From assembly GCF_965276875.1 (NCBI RefSeq), contig NZ_OZ255701.1, forward strand, positions 2,666,001 through 2,730,000: a stretch of 64,000 nucleotides of DNA. The letters are read 5' to 3'. Below the pieces are notes generated by a model, which saw nothing but the letters and a program-made list of their open reading frames with translations, did no database searches and was not told the origin of the DNA. A program made the translations under genes and the position numbers. Source of the stretch: Lichenicoccus sp965276875. GTDB taxonomy: Bacteria; Pseudomonadota; Alphaproteobacteria; Acetobacterales; Acetobacteraceae. Shown here piece by piece: positions 8,818-15,595 of this stretch (positions are counted from its first letter, which is position 1; each line of letters begins with the position of its first letter).

Positions 8818-9435
8818 ATGGTCGAATCTACTTATAGCGCCGCTGCCTTTCTGCCGTCAATCAACCCTTATCAAGTAGTACAATCTACTGCAAAACACTT
8901 TGCCAGCGATTTTAAGTTCATCGACACGCATAATACGGAAAGATCTGAAAAAGGGAGCCTCGCCGCTAGAGCGCACTCCAGGGCTCGGCTGCTTGTCTTA
9001 TTCAGCTTGGTAGTAGGTCAAAAAACTACAAAAGCACCGGAGTTCGGTATGATGATACCGGTAAGCGATCCGGTTCGTCTAGGTTTTGTCGGCTACGATC
9101 AAAAGCTAAGTCTCTTGATGAAAAATTGTCTTAAACGAGCGGGTCTGGTCGGTGACGAGCTTGCAATCGCAAGCTCTGCTTGCAGCGATGCGAAGGAACT
9201 TCTTGTCCGTTCTCATGTAAGCGACTTGCCTAGCTCTGTCTCGTTTGAGGAAGAGGGCCTCCTGGCCTTAGAATGGCGTGGAAGCACCAGTGGCGTATTG
9301 ATTATGTTTTCCGGAGATAATACGGGTTCCTACGGTCTAAGTGATTCGACATCGCGGTACGGAAGCGGAATCACGGACTTTGTACTTGATCGTCCAGTTC
9401 CCCGAAGACTTGCGCGAAGGCTCGCTCGCTTATAG
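8818..9435 (+). CDS. Passenger operon gene 2, unknown function
   Basis: A 205-residue protein without signal peptide or membrane segment. The C-terminal third has the strand-like run LLALEWRGSTSGVLIMFSG followed by a Gly/Ser-rich loop and a tail ending in repeated RRLAR. Pairs of LEW...FSGDG-type proteins with proteins like gene 3 occur on other proteobacterial accessory elements as I recall, with no assigned role. Starts one base after the stop of gene 1. Base composition is near 47% G+C in the sampled line, unlike the host. Confidence 0.7.
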   Translation: MVESTYSAAAFLPSINPYQVVQSTAKHFASDFKFIDTHNTERSEKGSLAARAHSRARLLVLFSLVVGQKTTKAPEFGMMIPVSDPVRLGFVGYDQKLSLLMKNCLKRAGLVGDELAIASSACSDAKELLVRSHVSDLPSSVSFEEEGLLALEWRGSTSGVLIMFSGDNTGSYGLSDSTSRYGSGITDFVLDRPVPRRLARRLARL

Positions 9436-9444
9436 ATTTGTCTA

Positions 9445-9996
9445 ATGACTGGTCGTCCCCGTGAGGGCGCAAGCGAGCACTACGATCTGGCGAAAAGCAA
9501 GGGAGCAGTCAGAAACGACGAGATTATCCTGTTCGTGGTTTTCAAAGCCGAAAACGTCGCGAACGACGGCAAACTCAAGGCAGACGCCTTTGACCCCCGA
9601 AGGCTTAGCAAGGCTAACGAGTCTATTGCTCGACTGGCGTTCACTCCCAAAAGTGATCTCATGACCTTCGTAATAGATCCAGCCAGCCAACGACAAGAGA
9701 CATGCGTTGGCATTGCCCAGGCAACGGCTGAATGTATTCGTGAGATTGAGATAACAAGCGTAGACAGAAAGCGTAAGTGCCTAGCGTTCTGTATCCTAGA
9801 CGTGGTGTCAGCAAACGATGCAGACGGTCACGGAGTAATGTCTTTTTCCGATACCTTGAAGACTCTCGAAACAAAAGGACTAAATATCGCAAAAGCCAAA
9901 AGTGCAGCAAGGCATGATCTTGCAACGCGCTTCTCTATAGTCAGGACTCTATCTTCTATCTACCCTGATCCAATGTTGCCAAGCGATGTCAACTAG
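9445..9996 (+). CDS. Passenger operon gene 3, unknown function
   Basis: A 183-residue cytoplasmic-looking protein. The N-terminal half (DEIILFVVFKAENVANDGKL, KADAFDP, LSKANESIARL) is compatible with a small alpha/beta domain found in uncharacterised accessory genes. The C-terminal half is charged with a central VDRKRKCLAFCILDVV strand. Nine bases separate it from gene 2, with no strong ribosome site, which suggests coupling. Ends 65 bases from the convergent end of the transposase gene. No enzyme motif is recognised. Confidence 0.7.
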   Translation: MTGRPREGASEHYDLAKSKGAVRNDEIILFVVFKAENVANDGKLKADAFDPRRLSKANESIARLAFTPKSDLMTFVIDPASQRQETCVGIAQATAECIREIEITSVDRKRKCLAFCILDVVSANDADGHGVMSFSDTLKTLETKGLNIAKAKSAARHDLATRFSIVRTLSSIYPDPMLPSDVN

Positions 9997-10061
9997 GTGA
10001 CGGAAGGCCAGATTTCCAGCATGTATTCCGCGCTCCCGCTTGGGGTTCTCCATCAGGAGTT

Positions 10062-11042
10062 TTACTGTTCTGCCCGCTGCCAATACCCGCAGAAGTCCAC
10101 GCTCGGCCGCGCCTTGAGCGCCAGGGCCACCACACCCCGCACCTGGCCGCCATTGCTGACCCTGCGGTGATCCTCGCGCCATGCGCTCTCCTGGGCGTAG
10201 CGGGCAAGATAGACGCCGCTGATATGGTGGTGATGGCCCTGCTCGGCCCGGCGCATCCGGGAGAAGAAGCTCTCCGCGCCGTTCGTGCAGGCGCCATCCA
10301 GGCTGTAGGCAACCTGGTGGTTGATCGTCTTGACGGCGTAGCGGGCGTGCAGGGCGTTCCAGGAAGCCGCCTCGTCGGTCATGATCTCGGTTCCGACTTC
10401 AACCCGGTTGCGGATGAAGGAGATGGCCGCGCCTTCGGATGGGAAGGCGGCAGGGAGTGTGAAACCGTCGCGCTGCCGGACCACGACAACGCACTGGCGC
10501 TTGCCGTTCTGGTTCTTGAGCAGGCGGCGGTCGACCCGGTTCTCACGCAGATTGGCGGGCTTCACGTAGCCGCCGAAGTAGCCGCCATCGACTTCCACGA
10601 TCTTGCCGACGCCGCCCAGCTTGAAGCCGCGCATCTCTACGGCCATCGCCTCACGCAGTTTGTGGGAAAGCACAAACGCCGTCTTGTATTGCACGTCCAG
10701 GTCACGGCTCAGGGCCAGGGCGCTCTTGCCCTTGACCTCGTTGCAGAAGATCGCGACCGCCGCGAGGTATGTCTGGAGCGGCAGCTTGTGGAAGGCGAAT
10801 AGCGTCCCGGACGTGAGTGAGAAGTCCTTGCGGCACGCCTTGCAGCGGAACCGAAGCGCACCGTTCGGACGACGCGCCTCGTAGCAGGTCGGGCAGCCGC
10901 AATGCGGGCAGGTCGCCTTGCCATCCGTCTCAGGCCACCGGATGCCGGAGAACATCGTCTCGGCTTCCAGGTCCGACATGCGCAGCACCTTCGCCAGAGA
11001 GAGCGTGCGGGCCTTGGAGGAGAGGAGGAAGTGAGAGGACAT
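10062..11042 (-). CDS. IS1595-family (ISXO2-like) DDE transposase
   Basis: A 326-residue transposase. An N-terminal zinc ribbon has Cys45, Cys48, Cys67 and Cys70 (CPHCG and FRCKAC). The RNase-H-like core has Asp152 in VEVDGGYFGG, Asp223 in IMTDEAASWN, and the third acidic/Asn position in TNGAESFFSRMRR (254-257). The following HHHISGVYLARYAQE is typical of the family. The ATG at 11042 (or 11048) is chosen because the longer frame reaches upstream across the likely promoter. The gene appears intact, so the element may still be mobile. Confidence 0.93.
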   Translation of the reverse strand: MSSHFLLSSKARTLSLAKVLRMSDLEAETMFSGIRWPETDGKATCPHCGCPTCYEARRPNGALRFRCKACRKDFSLTSGTLFAFHKLPLQTYLAAVAIFCNEVKGKSALALSRDLDVQYKTAFVLSHKLREAMAVEMRGFKLGGVGKIVEVDGGYFGGYVKPANLRENRVDRRLLKNQNGKRQCVVVVRQRDGFTLPAAFPSEGAAISFIRNRVEVGTEIMTDEAASWNALHARYAVKTINHQVAYSLDGACTNGAESFFSRMRRAEQGHHHHISGVYLARYAQESAWREDHRRVSNGGQVRGVVALALKARPSVDFCGYWQRAEQ

Positions 11043-11062
11043 CGCCATATCCGTCGTTAGAA

Positions 11063-11120
11063 CGACACATATGTAGGATATCCGACGCCATCTTGCAATA
11101 GCAAAACCGACACATATGTC
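11063..11120. promoter_or_regulatory. Divergent promoter with repeated operator-like box
   Basis: The palindrome TTGCAA (11093-11098) can be the -35 box for both directions. On the minus strand it is 17 bases from TACATA (11075-11070), toward the transposase. On the plus strand it is 16 bases from TATGTC (11115-11120), toward the DUF6471-like gene. The 12-mer CGACACATATGT, with an ACATATGT palindrome, occurs at 11063-11074 and 11108-11119 and overlaps both -10 boxes. A repressor binding both boxes would shut both promoters; which protein does so is inference. Confidence 0.5.
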
Positions 11121-11151
11121 GTATTCTCTTCGGAAGTGGAGGAGAACCGAC

Positions 11152-11387
11152 ATGGCAGGCACAAACGAAAAGTGGGCAGATCACGCCCGACGCCACCTCA
11201 AGGCAGAGCTAAAGCGGGCTGACGTGGGTTATGCCGAGCTAGCGAAGCGTTGACGGAGATGGGGATACCGGAGACGGATACGTCGGTGGCCGCCAAGGTC
11301 AACCGAGGAGCGTTCCCCGCATGGTTCCTGTTCGCCGTCATGCGCGCCATTGGCGCTCATACCTTGCGGGTGGAGGACTGGTCTTAG
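11152..11387 (+). pseudogene. DUF6471-like small regulator gene with a frameshift
   Basis: The first frame reads WADHARRHLKAELKRADVGY, then AELAKR, and stops at TGA 11251. The sequence resumes in another frame at 11250 as LTEMGIPETDTSVAAKVNRG, then FPAWFLFAVMRAIGAHTLRV, ending at 11385-11387. Together they give one small DUF6471-type domain, probably helix-turn-helix. A single base missing near 11250 explains the break. A GGAGG-like site (GGAGGAG) precedes the ATG. It could be a real null allele, a sequencing error or, less likely, a programmed shift. Confidence 0.7.
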
Positions 11388-12325
11388 CTCTGTGGTTCTC
11401 TACCGCGCTAGCTGAACAGAAAACCAGCGCACAAAGCCATAAGAAGGCACAATATGCCCCCAGCGAACAGAAACTCCCCCCTCCAGGTCGTGCCCTGCCC
11501 TCGTATTCCGGCCTCATTGATCAAAGTGCCTGCCAGCCATCCAAGGACAGCCATCAAGAAGAACTTTGCATAGAATGGCGCAGCGCCTCGGCAACCGAAG
11601 CTCAGGCATTCTGGGCGCAGTTGACGTTCTGGATAGGGGTTGTCGGAACGTTCTTCGTTCTCCGCACTCTCCATTACACCAGGGTCGCTGCCAAAGCGGC
11701 TCAGGACAGTGTCCTTTCTGCCGAAAGGTCTATCGCCCAAAGCAACAAGGCTCTCGAACATGCTCGGGAGATGGCTGCTCGTGACCTCAGACCTTGGCTG
11801 ACCATGAATGCCCGCCTGACCGAGGGCGTTGACTATGATAACTCTGATCCAAGCCGCAGGAACCTCGAAGTCTTTCTGGAGATTACATGCACCAACGTAG
11901 GAAGGGTTGCTGCGAGAAACGTTGTTTACTCGGTTGCGGGAATTGATGCAGCGTTTGCCAACAGCGATGAGAACTGTATCAACAGCCTCGTTAAGAGGAC
12001 CGTGGAACGTTGCGAATCGACCAGGCTCGGTGACGTTCTCACCCCGTCGGAGGCGCACACCGGTCGCTATTGGTGCGTCATCCCCGATCCATTTGCCGAC
12101 AAGCCTATGTGGGCTCGTCAGGACAGAAGCGTCCTCAAACTCAGGGTCGTTATCGCTGTCGCTTACAAAGGAACGGGATCGGATGAGGAAGTGTTCTTCA
12201 CCGTCAGACTCTTCCCGGTAGGAAAGAATCTGATTCAGTTCCTCGACCTTGTGAGGCGAGAAGACATGCCCCTGTCCCCAAAGGACGTCACTCTCGGGCC
12301 GTGCTTCTATGCGAGAATCGGCTAG
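11321..12325 (+). CDS. Passenger membrane protein of unknown function
   Basis: A 334-residue protein. A likely signal or first membrane segment (about residues 15-32) is followed by a Pro/Ser-rich stretch. A second membrane helix (about 95-115, FWIGVVGTFFVLRTL) runs into a coiled-coil-like helix with TRVAAKAAQDSVLSAERS, and the C-terminal region looks like a beta-sandwich (FLEITCTNVGRVAARNVVY). This layout is common in accessory-region proteins with unknown role. The ATG at 11321 has GAGGAG ten bases upstream but overlaps the end of the DUF6471-like gene. A weak hairpin at 12403-12427 follows it. Confidence 0.65.
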   Translation: MVPVRRHARHWRSYLAGGGLVLALWFSTALAEQKTSAQSHKKAQYAPSEQKLPPPGRALPSYSGLIDQSACQPSKDSHQEELCIEWRSASATEAQAFWAQLTFWIGVVGTFFVLRTLHYTRVAAKAAQDSVLSAERSIAQSNKALEHAREMAARDLRPWLTMNARLTEGVDYDNSDPSRRNLEVFLEITCTNVGRVAARNVVYSVAGIDAAFANSDENCINSLVKRTVERCESTRLGDVLTPSEAHTGRYWCVIPDPFADKPMWARQDRSVLKLRVVIAVAYKGTGSDEEVFFTVRLFPVGKNLIQFLDLVRREDMPLSPKDVTLGPCFYARIG

Positions 12326-12470
12326 AGAAGGCATCACTACGCAAGCAGAAGCCACTATTGCCGCAGCGATTAAGCTGCACCACCTCATCTAACCGCATCC
12401 CCAGCAGGCCCGACCGATCCGGGCTGCTTGAGAGCATGCGGCCCCGGCCGCCCCGTATACCGCCCCGCCT

Positions 12471-12495
12471 TGGTGGCGGGTGCTACATAATACCG
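12471..12495 (-). repeat. Right terminal inverted repeat of the transposon
   Basis: Perfect 25-bp inverted copy of 7568-7592, directly followed by the second AACGGGCG. Confidence 0.93.
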
Positions 12496-12503
12496 AACGG
12501 GCG
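12496..12503. repeat. 8-bp target-site duplication, right copy
   Basis: AACGGGCG, identical to 7560-7567. Confidence 0.93.
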
Positions 12504-13022
12504 GCGCGCCTCGCGGAAGCCTTGGACCATGTAGTGTTCGAGTGGGTCGAGCCCGGCGGCGGCCACGTCCGGGTAGCTGCGCAGATAGAAGCCGGGGTCG
12601 AATTCGGGCATCGCGCTGACCCCGCCGCCCTGCCGGTGCAGCAGATAGTGGCGCAGCGCCAGCATGCCGGATGGCGGCTTGTGGGTCTGCGCGTACCAGA
12701 CCGGGTTGAACCAGGCGACGGGCCGGAAGCCCTGGGCCTCGCCGGCATTGATGTAGTGCAGGAGGGGATCGACCTCGGCGGCCGCCACCTCGGGGTATTG
12801 CGCGCGATACCAGGTCGGATCGAAATACAGATTGGGCCGGCGCCCCTCGCGCCAGCCATAGCGGTGATAATGCGCGAGCGCCTCAGAGCCGAGCCCGGCG
12901 AGGTCGGGATTGCAGCCGAGATAATAGGCGGCGTCGAACAGACCAGAATGCCCCAGCACGCGCAGGGCATCGATCGGCTGAAAGCCCGACTGCGATGAGG
13001 CGTCTGAAATCTGCGGTTGCAT
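12496..13022 (-). pseudogene. 5' part of the transposon-split glycosyltransferase gene
   Basis: Begins at ATG 13022 and runs 175 codons before entering the transposon, where it stops within four codons (stop at 12483). It encodes four of the five N-terminal repeats, each built on FDPxxYLxxYPDVAAAGLDP-like and LxHYxxxGxREGRRP-like segments. These repeats occur in front of glycosyltransferase domains in Acetobacteraceae as far as I recall and may be protein- or glycan-binding. It is continuous with 4304-7567 once the transposon is removed. Confidence 0.9.
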
Positions 13023-13142
13023 CTGTGATTCTTACGGGTTTCAACGAGGATCGTATCTCACTCTGCATACAGACGTAAAGTCATGATTTTGTGTGCTTAG
13101 TTAATGCGATATAAGAACGTTCTGTTGCAACCTGGAGACGTA

Positions 13143-13212
13143 ATGCCCAATGCGACCGCGCCGGCGTGACGGACGCGGCGGCTTCTGGCATTTTGCCAGC
13201 CGATGGACCTGA
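13143..13212 (+). promoter_or_regulatory. Possible leader-peptide and hairpin region before metX
   Basis: A short frame at 13143-13169 (MPNATAPA) has a GGAG site 7 bases upstream. A second (13150-13212, 20 codons, Arg- and Trp-containing) ends inside the metX start region at TGA 13210. A perfect hairpin CTGGCA-TTT-TGCCAG (13185-13199) lies just before the metX ATG. I see no SAM-II-like sequence here. Whether these elements regulate metX is inference. Confidence 0.25.
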
Positions 13213-14357
13213 ACACGTCGACCGAGATCGCGCATCGCGGCATACGGCTGCCCGGCGGCGTCACGCTGGATTGCGGCGTCCACCTCGCCACGGTGGAGAT
13301 CGCGCTCAGCAGCGTGGGTACGCTGAACGCCGCCCGCGACAACGTGGTGTTGGTCTGCCACGCTTTGACCGGCGACCAGTATGTCGCCGAACGCCACCCG
13401 CTGACCGGCAAGCCGGGCTGGTGGGCGCGCATGGTGGGACCCGGCCTGCCAATCGACACCGATCGTTATTACGTGCTGTGCATGAACGTGCTGGGCGGCT
13501 GCATGGGCTCCACCGGTCCGCGCTCGCCGCGCGATGCGGCCGAGGCGGAGCCGTGGGGCACCGATTTTCCGCCGATCACCATTCGCGACATGGTCCGGGC
13601 GCAGCGGCAGGTGATCGCCGAGCTCGGCATTGCCCGGCTGTTCGCGGTGGTCGGCGGCTCGATGGGCGGCATGCAGGTGCTGCAATGGGCGGCGAGCTAT
13701 CCGGAGCTGGTGTTCGCGGCGGTGCCGATGGCGACCGCCTCGTTCCATTCGGCGCAGAACATCGCCTTCAACGAGGTCAGCCGGCAGGCGATCTTCGCCG
13801 ACCCGGATTGGAGCGGCGGCCGATATTGGGCGGAGGCGCGCACCCCGGCGCGCGGCCTGGCCGTGGCGCGGATGATGGCGCATATCACCTATCTCTCCGA
13901 GGAGGCGCTGACGCGGAAGTTCGGGCGCCGGTTGCGCGGCGAGCAGCACGGCACGGCAGCACCGCTGTCGCTGTTCGGCGAAATGTTCGAGGTGGAGAGC
14001 TATTTGCGCCATCAGGGCAGCAGCTTCGTCAACCGGTTCGATGCCAACGCGTATCTGACCATCACCCGGGCGATGGATTATTTCGATATTGCCGCCGACC
14101 ATGACGGCGATCTCGCGGCGGCCTTTGCCGGCACCCGGACGCGGTTTTGCGTGATCTCATTCTCGTCGGACTGGCTGTTCCCGACGGCGCAGTCCCGCGC
14201 CGTGGCGCGCGCGTTGAACCGGGCCGCGGCCAATGTCAGCTTCGTCGAGATCGAGACAGACAAGGGCCACGACGCCTTTTTGCTGGACGAACCCGCACTC
14301 GACCGCACCGTGCGCGGCTTTCTCGCCGGTGCCGCCGAACATGCGGGCCTCGCCTGA
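13203..14357 (+). CDS. metX: Homoserine O-acyltransferase
   Basis: A 384-residue alpha/beta-hydrolase-type acyltransferase that activates homoserine for homocysteine synthesis. Nucleophile Ser153 lies in VGGSMGGMQ; the Asp is in SSDWLFPTAQ and the His in DKGHDAFLLDE. The family is named for acetyl-CoA use, but many proteobacterial MetX enzymes with MetW beside them use succinyl-CoA; the choice cannot be settled by eye. The start follows a stop at 13167 in the same frame, leaving the ATG at 13203 as the first candidate. Three bases separate it from metW. Confidence 0.95.
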   Translation: MDLNTSTEIAHRGIRLPGGVTLDCGVHLATVEIALSSVGTLNAARDNVVLVCHALTGDQYVAERHPLTGKPGWWARMVGPGLPIDTDRYYVLCMNVLGGCMGSTGPRSPRDAAEAEPWGTDFPPITIRDMVRAQRQVIAELGIARLFAVVGGSMGGMQVLQWAASYPELVFAAVPMATASFHSAQNIAFNEVSRQAIFADPDWSGGRYWAEARTPARGLAVARMMAHITYLSEEALTRKFGRRLRGEQHGTAAPLSLFGEMFEVESYLRHQGSSFVNRFDANAYLTITRAMDYFDIAADHDGDLAAAFAGTRTRFCVISFSSDWLFPTAQSRAVARALNRAAANVSFVEIETDKGHDAFLLDEPALDRTVRGFLAGAAEHAGLA

Positions 14358-14360
14358 GGG

Positions 14361-15053
14361 ATGCGTCTCGACCAGCGGCTGATCGCGCAGATGATCCAGC
14401 CAGGCTCGCGCGTGCTCGATATCGGTAGCGGCGACGGCTCGTTGATCGAGCATCTGTTCCGTACGCGCGACTGCGACGCCCGCGGCATCGAGATCGACAT
14501 GGCCGAGGTGACCCGCTCGGTGGCGCATGGGCTGCCGGTGATGCAGGGCGACGCCGATGCCGACCTTGCGCACTATCCGGACGGCGCGTTTGACTACGTC
14601 GTGCTGTCGCGCACCCTGCAGGCAGTCGAGCGGCCGCGCGAGGTGCTGCGGCAGATGCTGCGGATCGGCACCCGCGCCGTCGTCAGCTTTCCCAATTTCG
14701 GCCATTGGCGGCTGCGCGCTCAACTGCTGCTGCTCGGACGCATGCCGATGACCGAGAGCTGGGCCGCGGATTGGTTCGAGACCCCCAATATCCATCCCTG
14801 CACGATCCGCGACTTCTTTGCGCTGTGCGCACGCGATGGCTATACCGTCCAGCGCTGGTTTGCCGTCGACGACAAGGGCGACCGCGCGCCTTGGAAAGGC
14901 TCGGTGCAGCTCGCCAACCTGTTCGGCGAGCAGGCGCTGTTCCTGCTGCACCGCGCAGCGACGGGATCCAGCACCGCCAGAGCGTCGTGGCGCCGGACCT
15001 CCAAGCGACCGCTGGCTTCCCGCACCAGTTCTGGACGAGAGCATGAAAGCTAG
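14361..15053 (+). CDS. metW: Methionine biosynthesis protein MetW
   Basis: A 230-residue methyltransferase-like protein with the SAM-binding motif VLDIGSGDGS, plus VLSRTLQAVERP and SFPNFGHWRLRAQLL, typical of MetW. It works with MetX in acylhomoserine formation. The family usually ends soon after the FGEQALFLL segment. This protein continues for about 30 residues rich in Ser, Arg and Thr, perhaps from loss of an earlier stop codon. Confidence 0.92.
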   Translation: MRLDQRLIAQMIQPGSRVLDIGSGDGSLIEHLFRTRDCDARGIEIDMAEVTRSVAHGLPVMQGDADADLAHYPDGAFDYVVLSRTLQAVERPREVLRQMLRIGTRAVVSFPNFGHWRLRAQLLLLGRMPMTESWAADWFETPNIHPCTIRDFFALCARDGYTVQRWFAVDDKGDRAPWKGSVQLANLFGEQALFLLHRAATGSSTARASWRRTSKRPLASRTSSGREHES

Positions 15054-15085
15054 GTGTCACGCTGCGAACGAAGCGGGGGTATCAG

Positions 15086-15424
15086 GTGCATCTCACGTTG
15101 ATCATTCTGAACCTGTTCGCGTCAGCAGCCTCGGGAGGCTTTGCTTCAATCGCTCTGGTCAGACCTCAAATTCTGTCGCGATCAAGCGCCGTTGAGAAAT
15201 TCTACGTCCGCATGTACGTTGCCCGCGCCGTACCTCTGGCGATTTCGGCGGGGCTTGTGCCGTTCTGGTATGCAGGCGTTCCGGTATCCCTGCTCTTGTT
15301 CACCGCAGCCCTGATCCAGGGCGCGGACGTTCTGATCGCCGTCGAGAAGAAGCAGCGAGGCATGATCATGGGGGCAACCCTCGGCATGATCATCCATCTG
15401 CTTTGCGGGTTCACGACCTGGTAG
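15086..15424 (+). CDS. Small four-helix membrane protein
   Basis: A 112-residue protein that is almost entirely hydrophobic, with about four membrane helices separated by short charged loops (SRSSAVEKFYVRMYVAR, VEKKQRG). Starts at GTG 15086 with GGGGG 6 bases upstream. The family is not recognised. It is followed by 170 bases that hold the promoter of the monooxygenase cassette. Confidence 0.7.
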   Translation: MHLTLIILNLFASAASGGFASIALVRPQILSRSSAVEKFYVRMYVARAVPLAISAGLVPFWYAGVPVSLLLFTAALIQGADVLIAVEKKQRGMIMGATLGMIIHLLCGFTTW

Positions 15425-15458
15425 GCCAAGCCAAGTTCGGCCGCAATTCCCGTCCAAG

Positions 15459-15510
15459 AAACGGACACAAGCGTTCGTTTAAGTTTGACAGTGGTGTACG
15501 GTTTGTGTAG
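15459..15510 (+). promoter_or_regulatory. Promoter and operator region of the monooxygenase cassette
   Basis: An imperfect palindrome AAACGGAC-N6-GTTCGTTT lies at 15459-15480, followed by TTGACA (15485-15490) as -35. The segment TGTACGGTT (15495-15503) recurs on the other strand at 18405-18413 before the tetR-type gene, with GTGTAG close by in both places. This suggests one regulator controlling both promoters. The -10 box is weak. Confidence 0.4.
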
Positions 15511-15595
15511 GGACGTGCCGCGTGCCTCCACGTCTGGCTGTCGATCAAGGTCAATCGCGCAGCGTTGGCGGCCATAAGTCTGAAGGAAACCCGCT

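Larger units (their letters stand above)
7568..12495. mobile_element. 4,928-bp IS1595-type transposon with passenger genes
   Basis: The element is bounded by perfect 25-bp inverted repeats beginning CGGTATTATGTAGCACCCGC and by an AACGGGCG duplication. It contains an IS1595-family transposase (10062-11042), a DUF6471-like gene broken by a frameshift, a membrane-protein gene, a 146-codon winged-helix-like gene at the left end, and a three-gene operon of unknown function. The operon is visibly A+T-richer than the host (one 60-base line at 8821 counts 28 G+C; a line in metX counts 36). Perfect ends and a perfect duplication suggest a recent insertion. IS1595-family elements with passenger genes are known as a class; this cargo set is not one I recognise. 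Confidence 0.92.

Noticed and set aside
11408..12388. Minus-strand frame of 326 codons with a signal-like start and two hydrophobic tail segments
   Set aside because: The plus-strand frame at 11321-12325 has a recognisable membrane-helix/coil/beta layout; the minus frame is best seen as its antisense shadow.
13023..13202. SAM-II riboswitch before metX
   Set aside because: None of the conserved SAM-II segments seen at 3317-3373 is present here.
14157..15044. Minus-strand frame of 295 codons
   Set aside because: Antisense to metX/metW, which have clear motifs.
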